Source: Mycobacterium sp.
Lineage (GTDB): Bacteria > Actinomycetota > Actinomycetes > Mycobacteriales > Mycobacteriaceae
Assembly: GCF_004298145.1 (NCBI RefSeq)
Contig: NZ_SCRH01000011.1
Span: 62,001 to 126,000, forward strand
DNA: 64,000 bases
Direction of reading: 5' to 3'
Below the pieces are notes generated by a model. That model did no database searches, was not told the DNA's origin, and was given only the letters and a program-made list of their open reading frames with translations. How positions within the stretch are numbered: the first letter of the stretch is position 1; every line of letters starts with the position of its first letter. This document shows positions 8,637 to 16,064 of the stretch, piece after piece. Both the position numbers and the translations under genes were made by a program.

Positions 8637-9050
8637 ATGTCTTCGCCAGCCGATGTCGTCCGCCACTTCTGCGCCTTGATGGAGCAGCGGGACGCCGAAG
8701 CGTTGCGTCCCCTGCTCGCCGAAGGGGCTATTTATCAGAACGTGGGAATGCCCGCCTTCACCGGACCAGACGCCATCGTGGAGAACATGGCCGCCCAGTT
8801 CGCGATGTTCCCCGACGCCTACGCCTTCGAAATCATCAACCTCGTCAGCGAGGGTTCCGTGGTGCTCACCGAACGCCTGGACTACATCCAGGCTCCGGAC
8901 GGAAGCAAGCCGGCCATCCCGGTAATGGGGACTTTCGTCGTCGACGACGACGGAAGGATCACTCGCTGGACCGACTATTTCGACCTGACCCTGATCATGA
9001 AGCTCCTTCAAGGCGAAGACATTAGCGCCCTGGTGCCCGCGACCGCATGA
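8637..9050 (+). CDS. Limonene-1,2-epoxide-hydrolase-type protein (SnoaL/NTF2-like fold)
   Basis: 137 residues. The fold alone would make this a generic SnoaL-like protein, but the residues that define limonene-epoxide hydrolase activity (Tyr53, Asn55, Arg99, Asp101, Asp132 in the Rhodococcus enzyme) appear to be kept: Tyr33 and Asn35 (AIYQNVG), Arg80 and Asp82 (TERLD), and Asp113 (RWTDYFD), with matching spacing. The predicted reaction is direct addition of water to an epoxide. An epoxide-forming P450 is encoded in the same locus. The start ATG follows the weak site AAGGGATT. It overlaps the methyltransferase start by 4 bp. Confidence 0.82.
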   Translation: MSSPADVVRHFCALMEQRDAEALRPLLAEGAIYQNVGMPAFTGPDAIVENMAAQFAMFPDAYAFEIINLVSEGSVVLTERLDYIQAPDGSKPAIPVMGTFVVDDDGRITRWTDYFDLTLIMKLLQGEDISALVPATA

Positions 9051-9964
9051 GTTGGGACATCACCACCGATCTGGGATCAACGGCACTAGCTGTCGCCGCT
9101 CAACGGGCCGCGGAAACAGCACAAGACGACCCGTTGATCCACGACGAGTTCGCGGCGGTGCTGGTGGCGGCGGCCAATGAACCGGGTTGGCAACGGATAG
9201 CGGGTGGCGACCTTTCGTGGATGGGCCCAGAGGACGACGTCGGGCGGCGGGTTGCGCGTGCGGGCCGCGAATACGTCGCCACACGAACGGTCTTCTTCGA
9301 CGAGTTCTGTGCTGACGCAGCGAGTTTAGGAATCAGCCAATTCGTCATCCCCGCAGCCGGCCTCGACGCCCGTGCCTATCGGTTAGTCCCTCTCACCGGC
9401 AAGCGGGTGTACGAAATCGACCAGCCCGCAGTCCAGGCGTTCAAGGACGCCGCCCTAACAGCGCACGGCGCTACTCCGCTAGCCGACCTGTGCGCGATTC
9501 CTGTTGATCTACGCGATGAGCGTTGGCCGCTGATGTTGATGGAAGCGGGATGGGACAAGTCGCTGCCGACCGCCTGGCTCGTCGAGGGACTACTGCCCTA
9601 CCTGTCGTCAACCGAGCACAACGCACTCTTCGACACGCTCACTGCGCTAAGCGCACCGGGTAGCCGGCTGGCCGCCGAGGTCTACCACCACTCGACAATG
9701 CATTTCGGCGACGAACGGCTGAGCGCTTGGCGCGACGGAGCAGCCGAGATCGACGAGGCGCTAGGCGTAGACGTGGATGTCACGGCCTTCATCAAGAGCC
9801 ACGATGCCACCGATACGGCATCGTGGCTGTGCCAGCACGGATGGAGGGTGGATTCCCTAGACAGCGGGGAAATGATGTCGCATCTCGGCAGGCCGATCCC
9901 ACCGGACCTCCGCGACATTGCGCCAGCCAGCTCGCTAGTAACAGCGATCCGCTACGGGCCCTAG
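9047..9964 (+). CDS. Class I SAM-dependent methyltransferase, leucine-carboxyl-methyltransferase-like family
   Basis: 305 residues, typical of the large mycobacterial family of putative O-methyltransferases. Visible features are the N-terminal TALAVAAQRAAET and DPLIHDEFAAVLV, the segment TVFFDEFC, the SAM-binding region VIPAAGLDARAYRL with YEIDQPAV, and WLVEGLLPYL, which is diagnostic for the family. The start overlaps the preceding stop (ATGA). It is the last gene of the catabolic operon; just beyond its stop the DNA becomes an IS481 remnant, so this end marks the edge of the intact locus. The substrate is unknown. Confidence 0.9.
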   Translation: MSWDITTDLGSTALAVAAQRAAETAQDDPLIHDEFAAVLVAAANEPGWQRIAGGDLSWMGPEDDVGRRVARAGREYVATRTVFFDEFCADAASLGISQFVIPAAGLDARAYRLVPLTGKRVYEIDQPAVQAFKDAALTAHGATPLADLCAIPVDLRDERWPLMLMEAGWDKSLPTAWLVEGLLPYLSSTEHNALFDTLTALSAPGSRLAAEVYHHSTMHFGDERLSAWRDGAAEIDEALGVDVDVTAFIKSHDATDTASWLCQHGWRVDSLDSGEMMSHLGRPIPPDLRDIAPASSLVTAIRYGP

Positions 9965-10102
9965 CGTTCCACGGCCATCACGCCCCGCTACCTTTGGTCG
10001 GCCACGGTCACCTTCTTCATCGAAGGAGTGTCAGGGATCAGCCGAAGTAACTGTCACCAATCAGCCGACGAAGAACTGTCACGCATCAGCCGAGGTCATA
10101 CA
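9965..10102 (-). mobile_element. IS481-family left-end remnant
   Basis: On the minus strand the tip reads TGTATGACCTCGGCTGATG, beginning at 10102, followed by three spaced copies of a 17-bp motif. Then comes a GTG at 10011 opening VTVADQR-stop-RGVMAVER, which resembles the IS481 transposase start MSVAEQRYQAV. Only the left end survives; the rest of the transposase is gone. A closely related tip lies at 13716-13741 with its own transposase remnant. Both tips sit 8-10 bp from a partial tRNA-Met copy. Confidence 0.55.
10029..10093. repeat. Three spaced 17-bp repeats inside the IS end
   Basis: TGTCAGGGATCAGCCGA (10029-10045), TGTCACCAATCAGCCGA (10052-10068) and TGTCACGCATCAGCCGA (10077-10093) differ only at three central positions. 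They are spaced 23 and 25 bp apart, about two helical turns. Regular spacing on one face of the helix suggests protein-binding sites, for example for the transposase. The related IS end at 13716 has a single copy. Confidence 0.7.
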
Positions 10103-10110
10103 CGATATCG

Positions 10111-10157
10111 AGTGGGGCGGGCGGGGCTCGAACCCGCGACCAACGGATTATGAGTCC
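10111..10157. repeat. Partial tRNA-Met copy A (candidate attachment site)
   Basis: These 47 bp are identical to 14829-14875, the 3' half of the intact tRNA-Met gene from the anticodon loop to past the 3' end. This is the usual crossover core of tRNA-targeting integrative elements. The 5' half of the tRNA is missing, so it is not a functional gene. The following sequence, 10158-10290, is clearly related to that after copy C (about 14640-14780), as expected for old element arms. The rest of 10291-10396 shows nothing I can name. Confidence 0.85.
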
Positions 10158-10396
10158 CTATCCAGCGCCGCGCTGACCAGGCAAAGCAGCTAGCTGGGAT
10201 GGCTTAAATCGCCCGTAACACAGTGAAATTGACCATTGCCGGTACGTCTTCGGTACGGACTCAGTACGGGCCAGATTCGCCCCTGGACGCCGCGTTGCCG
10301 CCGCGACGGGACGAGCTGACAGATGTTAGCTGGTTAGCTAGGGACGGACCGCCGCCAACACGCCGACCCATGCACGAGGTGATGTGACTTTGACGT

Positions 10397-11419
10397 TCAC
10401 TTCCGACGAGGTGGCCGATCGACCAGCACCCGCTGTCCGTCTCGCCACTGAACGACGCGAATCTGATGGCCGGTTTGCACGCCGGTGACCGGGTCGACAC
10501 GAAATCGACCGAACAAGGTGGTGGTGTCGAGTTGTTGTGACGCGGCCATCACCGGCAAGGATTCAATAGTGTCGGCTTCCTTCACGCAGCGCTGCCAAAC
10601 GACACCCGCGGCAAAGGCCGCAGCAGCCGGATAGGGCGGCTCAGTACCGTTCGCGTCCCGGTAACAATGGCTGAACCACTCGCTGTTGGGTCCGTCCGCG
10701 GGATCATCTGTCCCGTCGTCGAACCACTGGCACGGTCCGTAAAGCCCCTCCACGCGATCACCGATGGTATGCCGGAGCTCATCAACCCCCGCGGCAACCA
10801 ATCCAACTGCGCGCCAACGGTGTTCGCTGGCCCACTGCGCGATGGCGACGTCGTCGTCGAAGGAACCGGCCGATAACAGCACATCGCCCGCCGGGACCTG
10901 CGCCAGGATGTCTCTGGCCCGGCCTGGCCGAAAAGTGACCGACCGCGGCAGGAGACCGAGTCTCCGGGCCACCACAGCCGCCTCTTCGGCCACCTCGCGA
11001 CCAAACCCCGTGTCGACGTGCACTATTACCACCTCTGACCCCTTCCCAAGACCGTCGGCGACAAGGGTTTCGAGCACTGCGGCGAGATAGCGGTAAGCGG
11101 GAGACTCCACGTTGACGACACGCGGATACGCCGGCCGCGCCAGCCGGGCGGTCGCGCCACCGTGGTTCCAGACGACCCCTGTGCTGGCGGCCGCGGCCGC
11201 CAGCACAGGCCCCGAACCGTAGGGCCCGAACACCACGTTGGGCCGGCTAGCCTCGGCGGCCCGTATCGCGGACGCCGCGGAGGGGTAAGCGTCGATGACC
11301 TCCAGACTTACTCCGGAACTGTCAGCCCAGAGAGCAACGGCGCTCGCCCCTGCTATCCCGAATCTGGCCAGCGGGCCTGACAGTGGGGTTACCAGGACGG
11401 CGCGCGCTGCCACGCGCAC
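10397..11419 (-). CDS. Type I periplasmic-binding-fold (Leu/Ile/Val-binding-like) protein
   Basis: 340 residues. The pattern AVLVTPLSGPLARFGIAGA, PNVVFGPYGSG, NHGGATARLARPAYPRVVN, VVIVHVDTGFGREVAEEA and the C-terminal PAAAAFAAGVVWQRC match the Peripla_BP_6 ligand-binding fold of branched-chain amino-acid sensors. No signal peptide or lipobox is present, which is odd for an ABC binding protein; it may be a cytosolic ligand-binding protein, or the export signal may have been lost. No permease or ATPase gene lies nearby. It sits inside the tRNA-Met hot spot but its codon use looks ordinary for the genome. Confidence 0.75.
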   Translation of the reverse strand: MRVAARAVLVTPLSGPLARFGIAGASAVALWADSSGVSLEVIDAYPSAASAIRAAEASRPNVVFGPYGSGPVLAAAAASTGVVWNHGGATARLARPAYPRVVNVESPAYRYLAAVLETLVADGLGKGSEVVIVHVDTGFGREVAEEAAVVARRLGLLPRSVTFRPGRARDILAQVPAGDVLLSAGSFDDDVAIAQWASEHRWRAVGLVAAGVDELRHTIGDRVEGLYGPCQWFDDGTDDPADGPNSEWFSHCYRDANGTEPPYPAAAAFAAGVVWQRCVKEADTIESLPVMAASQQLDTTTLFGRFRVDPVTGVQTGHQIRVVQWRDGQRVLVDRPPRRK

Positions 11420-11625
11420 AATTTAAACAGTGTGGCGAAACCGAGCGCGAGCTTCGCGTGGCTGCCGCGTCGGAATTCAGCCACGGGCGTGGGGCTACGC
11501 GCCGACCTACAAGCGCGGACTTCGTCGCCGGAAAGCTGCAGTAGTTACTCACGCTTCCGTTATGGGACGAACGCGCGCACGATGGAGGGGTCCGCAGTCT
11601 CACCAGGACGAGAAGGGGGCGGGCG

Positions 11626-11874
11626 ATGAAGGCAAATGTCGGCGACTACCTCGTGGTAAAGGGCACAACCACGGAACGCCATGATCAACATGCTGAGATC
11701 ATCGAGGTGCGCTCGCAAGACGGCTCGCCGCCATACGTGGTGCGTTGGCTGGTGACTGGGCACGAGGCGACGGTGTACCCCGGGTCTGACGCGGTGGTCG
11801 TCACCGCCGCCGAGCATACGGAGGCCGCACGACGTACTGCCGCGCGCGCCACCACCCGCACAGCGGTTCCGTGA
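11626..11874 (+). CDS. DUF1918 domain protein
   Basis: 82 residues. The N-terminal 55 residues (KANVGDYLVVKGTTTERHDQ, then SPPYVVRWLVTGHEATVYPG) match the short SH3-like DUF1918 domain that is common in mycobacteria and other actinobacteria. The C-terminal tail is Ala/Thr/Arg-rich and unstructured. A strong ribosome site (AGAAGGGGG) precedes the ATG. The function is unknown. Confidence 0.88.
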   Translation: MKANVGDYLVVKGTTTERHDQHAEIIEVRSQDGSPPYVVRWLVTGHEATVYPGSDAVVVTAAEHTEAARRTAARATTRTAVP

Positions 11875-11907
11875 GATTTGCTGGGCCAAGAGTAATTCGA
11901 CGAGAGT

Positions 11908-12001
11908 CGCCTTGTTCAAATTGCTTGACGATTCGAACGTTTGCGCCCAGCCAGAGCACACCAAGGCCGAACGCTGCGGCCAATGCGTAAAGGATGATCA
12001 T
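11908..12001 (-). pseudogene. Truncated slipin/stomatin (SPFH) gene, N-terminal fragment
   Basis: From ATG 12001 the first 31 codons (IILYALAAAFGLGVLWLG, then ANVRIVKQFEQG) look like the membrane anchor and start of the SPFH domain of a slipin. Homology then stops and the frame continues into unrelated sequence overlapping the DUF1918 gene. A ribosome-site-like GGAGGTGG precedes the start. The rest of a roughly 260-residue protein is absent, so this is a remnant. The gap 12002-12276 towards the next pseudogene shows nothing else recognisable. Confidence 0.6.
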
Positions 12002-12276
12002 TATGTCCACCTCCACCCGGGCAAGACCTGTCGGTACTTCTCGGCGAGTGCGGGCGACTTACAGCCGATGAAACGTCGAGACCCCTCCAGTATGGGCCGA
12101 TCACTGCAGACGTGCCGGGGCCTCCGATCGAGGTCACGGCTGTGGGCCCCGGTGCAGAGTCAGGCTAGATCGCCAGTACCGTGCCCCCGGCCGTCGGGCA
12201 GAATGCCGATGTCGCCGATTCGCCTGCACGGCAAGATGTTTGCGGTTGTTGAGGGGACCGCGAGTACAGTAGTTCG

Positions 12277-13020
12277 ATGGTCATCGCCCCGTCCAATGAG
12301 CGGATGATCGCTGGGGTCGCCGCCGCGACCGTCTCGCTCGGGGTAGCCCAGCTGGTGGGCATCCCGTTCGGTGCGCGGGCCGATGCGCGTGCTGCGATCG
12401 GCTCAGTGGCCGTCGACCTGACACCGGGACCCATCAAAGAGTGGGCCATTCAGACCCTGGGCTCTCTGGACAAACTCTTCCTGGCCGTCGTCGTGCTCGT
12501 GGTGATCGCTACGATCGCTGCAATCGCCGGGACCCTCGAGACTCACCGCCGCCCGCTCGATAGCGCCATGGTCGGCGGGGCCGGCGTCCTCGGATACATT
12601 GCAGTGCTGTCGCGGCAGGGTGCGACCGCATTCGACACCACTGGACGCGCCAGGGCTGGGCACCGCGTGGGCCCATCAAGACCGAGTCGCGGATCGACGT
12701 GCCGAAAGGTGATCAGAAAGTGCCGATGGGGCCCGTCGTTTTTGGCGGTGTCGCGTGGGCACAGAATCGCGGCGTACGGGCCGTAGAGGTCCTCATCGAC
12801 GATGGCGTGTGGGCAGCCCGCTGAACAGAGCGCGAGCTATTCCAACGAGACGTGGCGGTTGTGGAGGTTCCCCTGGCAGGCGAAAAGCCCAGGGAAACAA
12901 ACCATCACCGTGCGCGCCGCCGACAACACCGGAGGCACCCAAACGGCAGATCAGGTTGGTACCGTCCCCGACGGCGCCACCGGCTAGCACACGGTGCACT
13001 TCACGGTGGTGGAGACATGA
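12277..13020 (+). pseudogene. Degraded membrane-anchored molybdopterin (sulfite-oxidase-like) oxidoreductase gene
   Basis: The 5' part encodes an N-terminal membrane region (AGVAAATVSLGVAQLVGIPF, then DLTPGPIKEWAIQTLGSLDK) typical of mycobacterial membrane-bound sulfite-oxidase-like proteins (Rv0218 type). Near 12660 the frame breaks. In other frames the C-terminal dimerisation domain follows: VPMGPVVFGGVAWAQNRGV, RAVEVLIDDGVWAAR, then WRLWRFPWQAKSPGKQTITV and DNTGGTQT, closing with a Trp-to-stop change before HTVHFTVVET. The whole central molybdopterin domain is missing. At least one large deletion, two frame changes and an in-frame stop make this a pseudogene. Confidence 0.82.
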
Positions 13021-13024
13021 AGCG

Positions 13025-13225
13025 CTATTTCGACGAGAGTTTCCGCCAACTGAATACCGCAATCACGATGCCGATCAGCACCGTGATCGGACCAATGATG
13101 GACCAGGTCGTGGTGTTGCTCATCGGGCTCCCACCAAGCACTCCAAATCCCTGGAGCGCCCAGATCAGACCGAACACTGCGACAATGAACCCAACCGCGA
13201 ATGTAACGACGAAAGCCCTTCGCAT
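13025..13225 (-). CDS. Small two-helix membrane protein
   Basis: 66 residues with two hydrophobic segments (AFVVTFAVGFIVAVFGLIWA and SIIGPITVLIGIVIAVFSW) joined by GFGVLGGSPMSNTTTW, ending in a basic RKLSSK. This is a clean membrane-protein pattern and unlikely to be chance. The function is unknown. It lies between two pseudogenes and converges on the molybdopterin remnant. Confidence 0.65.
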   Translation of the reverse strand: MRRAFVVTFAVGFIVAVFGLIWALQGFGVLGGSPMSNTTTWSIIGPITVLIGIVIAVFSWRKLSSK

Positions 13226-13409
13226 ATAGGGATCTTACGCGCCGGAGAGGGGATATCGCGCCCTTGACTCAGCAGACCGCGCAGGTGGGTAGCGATCACT
13301 TCCGTGGTCAGCGCCAGATGGGGGCACCGCTCCCGACCGCATGAAATGCGCTTCCGGCGAAAGCCGTTGCGCCGCAACAGAGTGGTGTAGGTCGTGCGGC
13401 CGGACGCCT

Positions 13410-13698
13410 TCACGGGCTGGCACGCGGGTGCCATGCCTCAGGCTTCGGCCGACCTCTGGGGCGCGGGCGGCTCCGCGTGGAAAACCGGCCGGTGAACACC
13501 TTGGCGTTATCGGTTCAGAAGCTGCTCAGGCGCGCTAATAGACGGCCAGGGCTGCGCGGGTGCGCTCCGCGGCCATCAGCCGGGCACGAACGCACATCCG
13601 GGAGTAATCGTCGACCCTGGTCAGCGCCTTGGCGCTGGTGCCATCGGCCAGCGCGAACCCGCCGACACGGCCTGATACCTCTGCTCAGCCACGCTCAT
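13410..13698 (-). pseudogene. IS481-family transposase remnant
   Basis: Three pieces in different frames can be recognised. The start is MSVAEQRYQAVSAG at 13698. The first catalytic Asp region reads DGTSAKALTRVDDYSRMCV followed by RARLMAAERTRA. The second Asp motif reads TDNAKVFTGRF at about 13484-13516. The N-terminal helix-turn-helix region and everything after TGRF are missing or unrecognisable. Upstream at 13716-13741 is the IS left tip. From 13226 to 13409 no gene can be named. Confidence 0.8.
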
Positions 13699-13715
13699 CT
13701 CCCTCATCCAGGGAG

Positions 13716-13741
13716 TGTCACGCATCAACCGAGGTCATACA
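13716..13741. repeat. IS481-family left inverted repeat
   Basis: Read on the minus strand from 13741 this begins TGTATGACCTCGGTTGATG, one base different from the tip ending at 10102. It lies 18 bp before the transposase-remnant start at 13698 and 10-15 bp from partial tRNA copy B. No matching right end was found. Confidence 0.7.
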
Positions 13742-13756
13742 CCAACACTTGGTGGT

Positions 13757-13789
13757 GCGGGCGGGGCTCGAACCCGCGACCAACGGATT
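13757..13789. repeat. Partial tRNA-Met copy B (candidate attachment site)
   Basis: 33 bp identical to the T-arm/variable-loop part of the tRNA-Met gene (core CTCGAACCCGCGACCAACGG). It is followed by GCGAGCGATGGATCGCG, which is shared with one mismatch by copy C, so B and C descend from related junctions. From 13790 to 13977 no gene is seen. Confidence 0.8.
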
Positions 13790-13977
13790 TGCGAGCGATG
13801 GATCGCGTAAGTATTTTTAATGCCAATTCAATTGGCCCGCAGTAGCATTAGGAATCTAGCGATGATACCTGGCAACCGTTGTTAGGTAGCTAACCCGGTC
13901 ATACTCGGCGATTAAACGCCGACCGCCACGTGTTTGCCATAGTCGCCGCCGATGTTCTTGCCTCAATCAGGGCCTGG

Positions 13978-14220
13978 CTAGCCGCCGCGCTGCTTTTCCG
14001 ATGCCAAGTACTTCACCATCTGGCAGAGGTTGACGACAGCAGCGCTCAGCTTGTGGATGGTGACGTCCCGATCTTCAACACACGACTGCCAGTCTGGAAA
14101 CTCCTGCGGCAACTTCTGGTTGTCCGCGTTGACGTGGATCTTCTGCTCGATTTGGTCGCACAAATCCGCGAGGGTTAACTTTCCTGGCGCAGAGATGTCG
14201 GAGAACCATTTATCGGACAT
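13978..14220 (-). CDS. Hypothetical protein (80 aa)
   Basis: Start ATG 14220 (MSDKWFSDISAPGKLT), with GGAGAGGAG about 10 nt upstream. The protein is hydrophilic, with two Cys and no membrane segment or recognised domain. It is intact and has a good ribosome site, in contrast to the decayed genes around it, which suggests real coding. It lies between attachment copies B and C, so it may be cargo of a former element. The function is unknown. Confidence 0.5.
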   Translation of the reverse strand: MSDKWFSDISAPGKLTLADLCDQIEQKIHVNADNQKLPQEFPDWQSCVEDRDVTIHKLSAAVVNLCQMVKYLASEKQRGG

Positions 14221-14357
14221 GTGCGACCGTCTCCTCTCCAAAGAAACAAAGCTCCCGAATCTCGCAGGCTAGCGGGTCCCCGTCACTAGGTTTTCTGTGG
14301 GGCCGGATCACACCCGGCTGCCGTGGCACCAGTCAAACCGCCCCGGCCTCGGGTGCC

Positions 14358-14579
14358 GGAGGTAACCACACCAGCGTTTTCGCAAGACGGCGGCCGAACT
14401 GATTGAAGCCGAAGGGCTCTCGGCCCACGTCGCGGATCGGCCGGGGCACGGCGATGTATCGATTGACACAGGACAAGTACCTAAGTCGGGGCCGGATCCA
14501 CTCCGAGGTTGCTGAACTGCAAGATCGTGCGGTACCAAACACCGACTCGACCACTAATGCTCATCAAAATAGCTTCTGA
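14358..14579 (+). pseudogene. Tyrosine integrase remnant (C-terminal part)
   Basis: Across two frameshifts the fragment reads EVTTPAF / RFRKTAAELIEAEGLSAHVA, then DRPGHGDVSI / TQDKYLSRGRIHSEVAEL and QDRAVPNTDSTTNAHQ, ending at TGA 14577-14579. These match the C-terminal box of phage-type tyrosine recombinases: the Arg of the FRKTA box, Gly-His in PGHGD, and the nucleophile Tyr in DKYLSRGR. The frameshifts and missing N-terminal domain make it inactive. The stop lies directly beside partial tRNA copy C at 14581, the usual int-att arrangement. Confidence 0.8.
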
Positions 14580-14580
14580 C

Positions 14581-14621
14581 GTGGGGGCGGGCGGGGGCTC
14601 GAACCCGCGACCAACGGATTA
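14581..14621. repeat. Partial tRNA-Met copy C (candidate attachment site)
   Basis: Same core as copies A and B with small G-run length changes, beginning one base after the integrase remnant's stop. It continues as GCGAGCGACGGATCGCG, as after copy B. The downstream arm (14640-14780) is related to that after copy A. No gene is visible between here and the intact tRNA at 14831. Confidence 0.8.
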
Positions 14622-14830
14622 GCGAGCGACGGATCGCGCGGCCAGGCGAAACAGTTATCTGAAATCAGCCAATCACCTGTAAGACCGCACTTTTGGCCGT
14701 TGCCGGTACGGTTCCGGTAGGTCGTGAGTACGACTACAGATCGCCCCCAGACGCCGGGGTGAAGCCGGGGTGAGCGCCTCAACCGCGCCTCCGATCCATT
14801 CACAAACGCCTCTGACCAGGTCTTTTACAG

Positions 14831-14904
14831 TGGGGCGGGCGGGGCTCGAACCCGCGACCAACGGATTATGAGTCCGCGGCTCTAACCAACTGAGCTACCG
14901 CCCC
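14831..14904 (-). tRNA. tRNA-Met (CAT anticodon)
   Basis: A complete 74-nt cloverleaf. The acceptor GGGGCGG pairs with CCGCCCC, D-stem GCTC/GAGC, anticodon stem GCGGA/TCCGT around loop CTCATAA (anticodon CAT), T-arm GCGGG-TTCGAGC-CCCGC, discriminator A. CCA is not encoded. CAT could also be tRNA-Ile with modified C34; Met is more likely by body sequence. It is the target gene for the three partial copies at 10111, 13757 and 14581. Confidence 0.93.
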
Positions 14905-15043
14905 GACGGGGTTGTTCCGTAGGAAACCGTAGCCGAAGACCGACGTCAGTGTCCGCCGGGCGGCACGTCGCCCACATCAGAGGTCACACTCGATGGGCGC
15001 CGCGTCGTGGCAGCCCCCACCGGCGGCCAAAGACCGTTTGCGG

Positions 15044-15400
15044 TCAGTCATGGGAGGGGCCCTGCGCGGTTTGACCCTTGATCGCGGCGATCATTTCCGG
15101 CGCGTGCACGAAAATGGCGGACTCGACCGCCCGACCAGCCTGATCGTGTTTCATCGACGTCGTGTTGGCCACCATGTTCACCAGGTTCTTCCCGGTGGCC
15201 AACGGATCGGTCGAGGTGCGGGCCTGATCGGCGAACCAACGACCCTCGGCGGTCATGTTGCGATCGTTGACATCGGCGGTGTGGATCACCTTTGTTCCGC
15301 ACCAGTGGCTTGATGTGCCGATCGTCTTGCAGGCGGCCGACGCTTGCGACGCCGATAGCGGCGCCGCCCCCAGCACCTGCCAGCACCTGCCCGCGCGAGC
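15044..15400 (-). pseudogene. Degenerate DUF732 secreted-protein duplicate
   Basis: The C-terminal 90 residues (AEGRWFADQARTSTDPLATG, then NLVNMVANTTSM and AVESAIFVHAPEMIAAIKGQ) parallel the intact DUF732 protein at 15642-16064. The N-terminus is damaged: only VLGAAPLSASQASAAC remains of the export signal, and its continuation lies in another frame. It is probably a decayed tandem duplicate. If translated from an upstream start it would not be exported normally. Confidence 0.6.
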
Positions 15401-15641
15401 GTGTACGTCTGATTGGCGCAAGAGGCTATTCGAGCAGCAAGAGACGCTCGCGAATCGACCAGTCCTCAACCCAAACGACTACTGCCGTCACCGTATTTCG
15501 GCGGTTTATGCCCTGCAATTACGTTAGCCGAGAACGCTATAGCAGCCCCACCGAGAAGCGCCCGCGACCAAAGTTCTTATCGCCGTTGAGTATTGGTTGG
15601 CGCGCACAATCCGTTGGACGCGCCCAACGAAGCTCGCTTAC

Positions 15642-16064
15642 TTAGGCGGTCGGCCAATTGGCTTTCGCTGCTTGATCCTTGATCTTGGGGATCATGTCTG
15701 GTGCGTAGACGTAGATCGCCGACTCGACTTCCCACTCCGCCTGACTTTGGTTCATCGACGTGGTGTTGGTGATCATGTTGATCAGCTCTTGGGCCTCTCC
15801 GAACGGATTGGCGTTGGCCCGAACCTGATCGGCGAACCATCGCCCTTCGGCGGCCTCATGGCAGTCAGTGAAATCGGCGTTGTGAACCATCTTGTTCTGC
15901 GCCAGCAGGTTGATGTATTGGTCATCGGTAGGACTCAAGTTGCAAGTAGCCGACGCTTGCGGTGCTGCCAGGACAGCTCCGCCGATCATCGAGGCCCCCA
16001 GCGCGAGGCCGGCAGCCCAGACCGATGACACCCGCATGCGCGAGCGTGTACGGGTGTTTGTCAT
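15642..16064 (-). CDS. DUF732 family secreted protein
   Basis: 140 residues. The start is ATG 16064, preceded by AGAGGGAGG at good spacing, not the longer open frame. Residues 1-40 form a Sec signal peptide: basic TNTRTRSRMR, hydrophobic SVWAAGLALGASMIGGAVLA, then a likely cut after QASA. The mature part has the DUF732 helical domain with two Cys (CNLSPTDDQYINLL and ADFTDCHEAAEG), which probably form a disulfide. DUF732 proteins are numerous in mycobacteria and their role is unknown. A decayed copy lies just downstream. Confidence 0.88.
   Translation of the reverse strand: MTNTRTRSRMRVSSVWAAGLALGASMIGGAVLAAPQASATCNLSPTDDQYINLLAQNKMVHNADFTDCHEAAEGRWFADQVRANANPFGEAQELINMITNTTSMNQSQAEWEVESAIYVYAPDMIPKIKDQAAKANWPTA

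Noticed and set aside
10029..10093. Three spaced direct repeats as a CRISPR array
   Set aside because: Units are 17 bp with 6-8 bp between them, too short for spacers, and no cas gene is present; they belong to an IS end.
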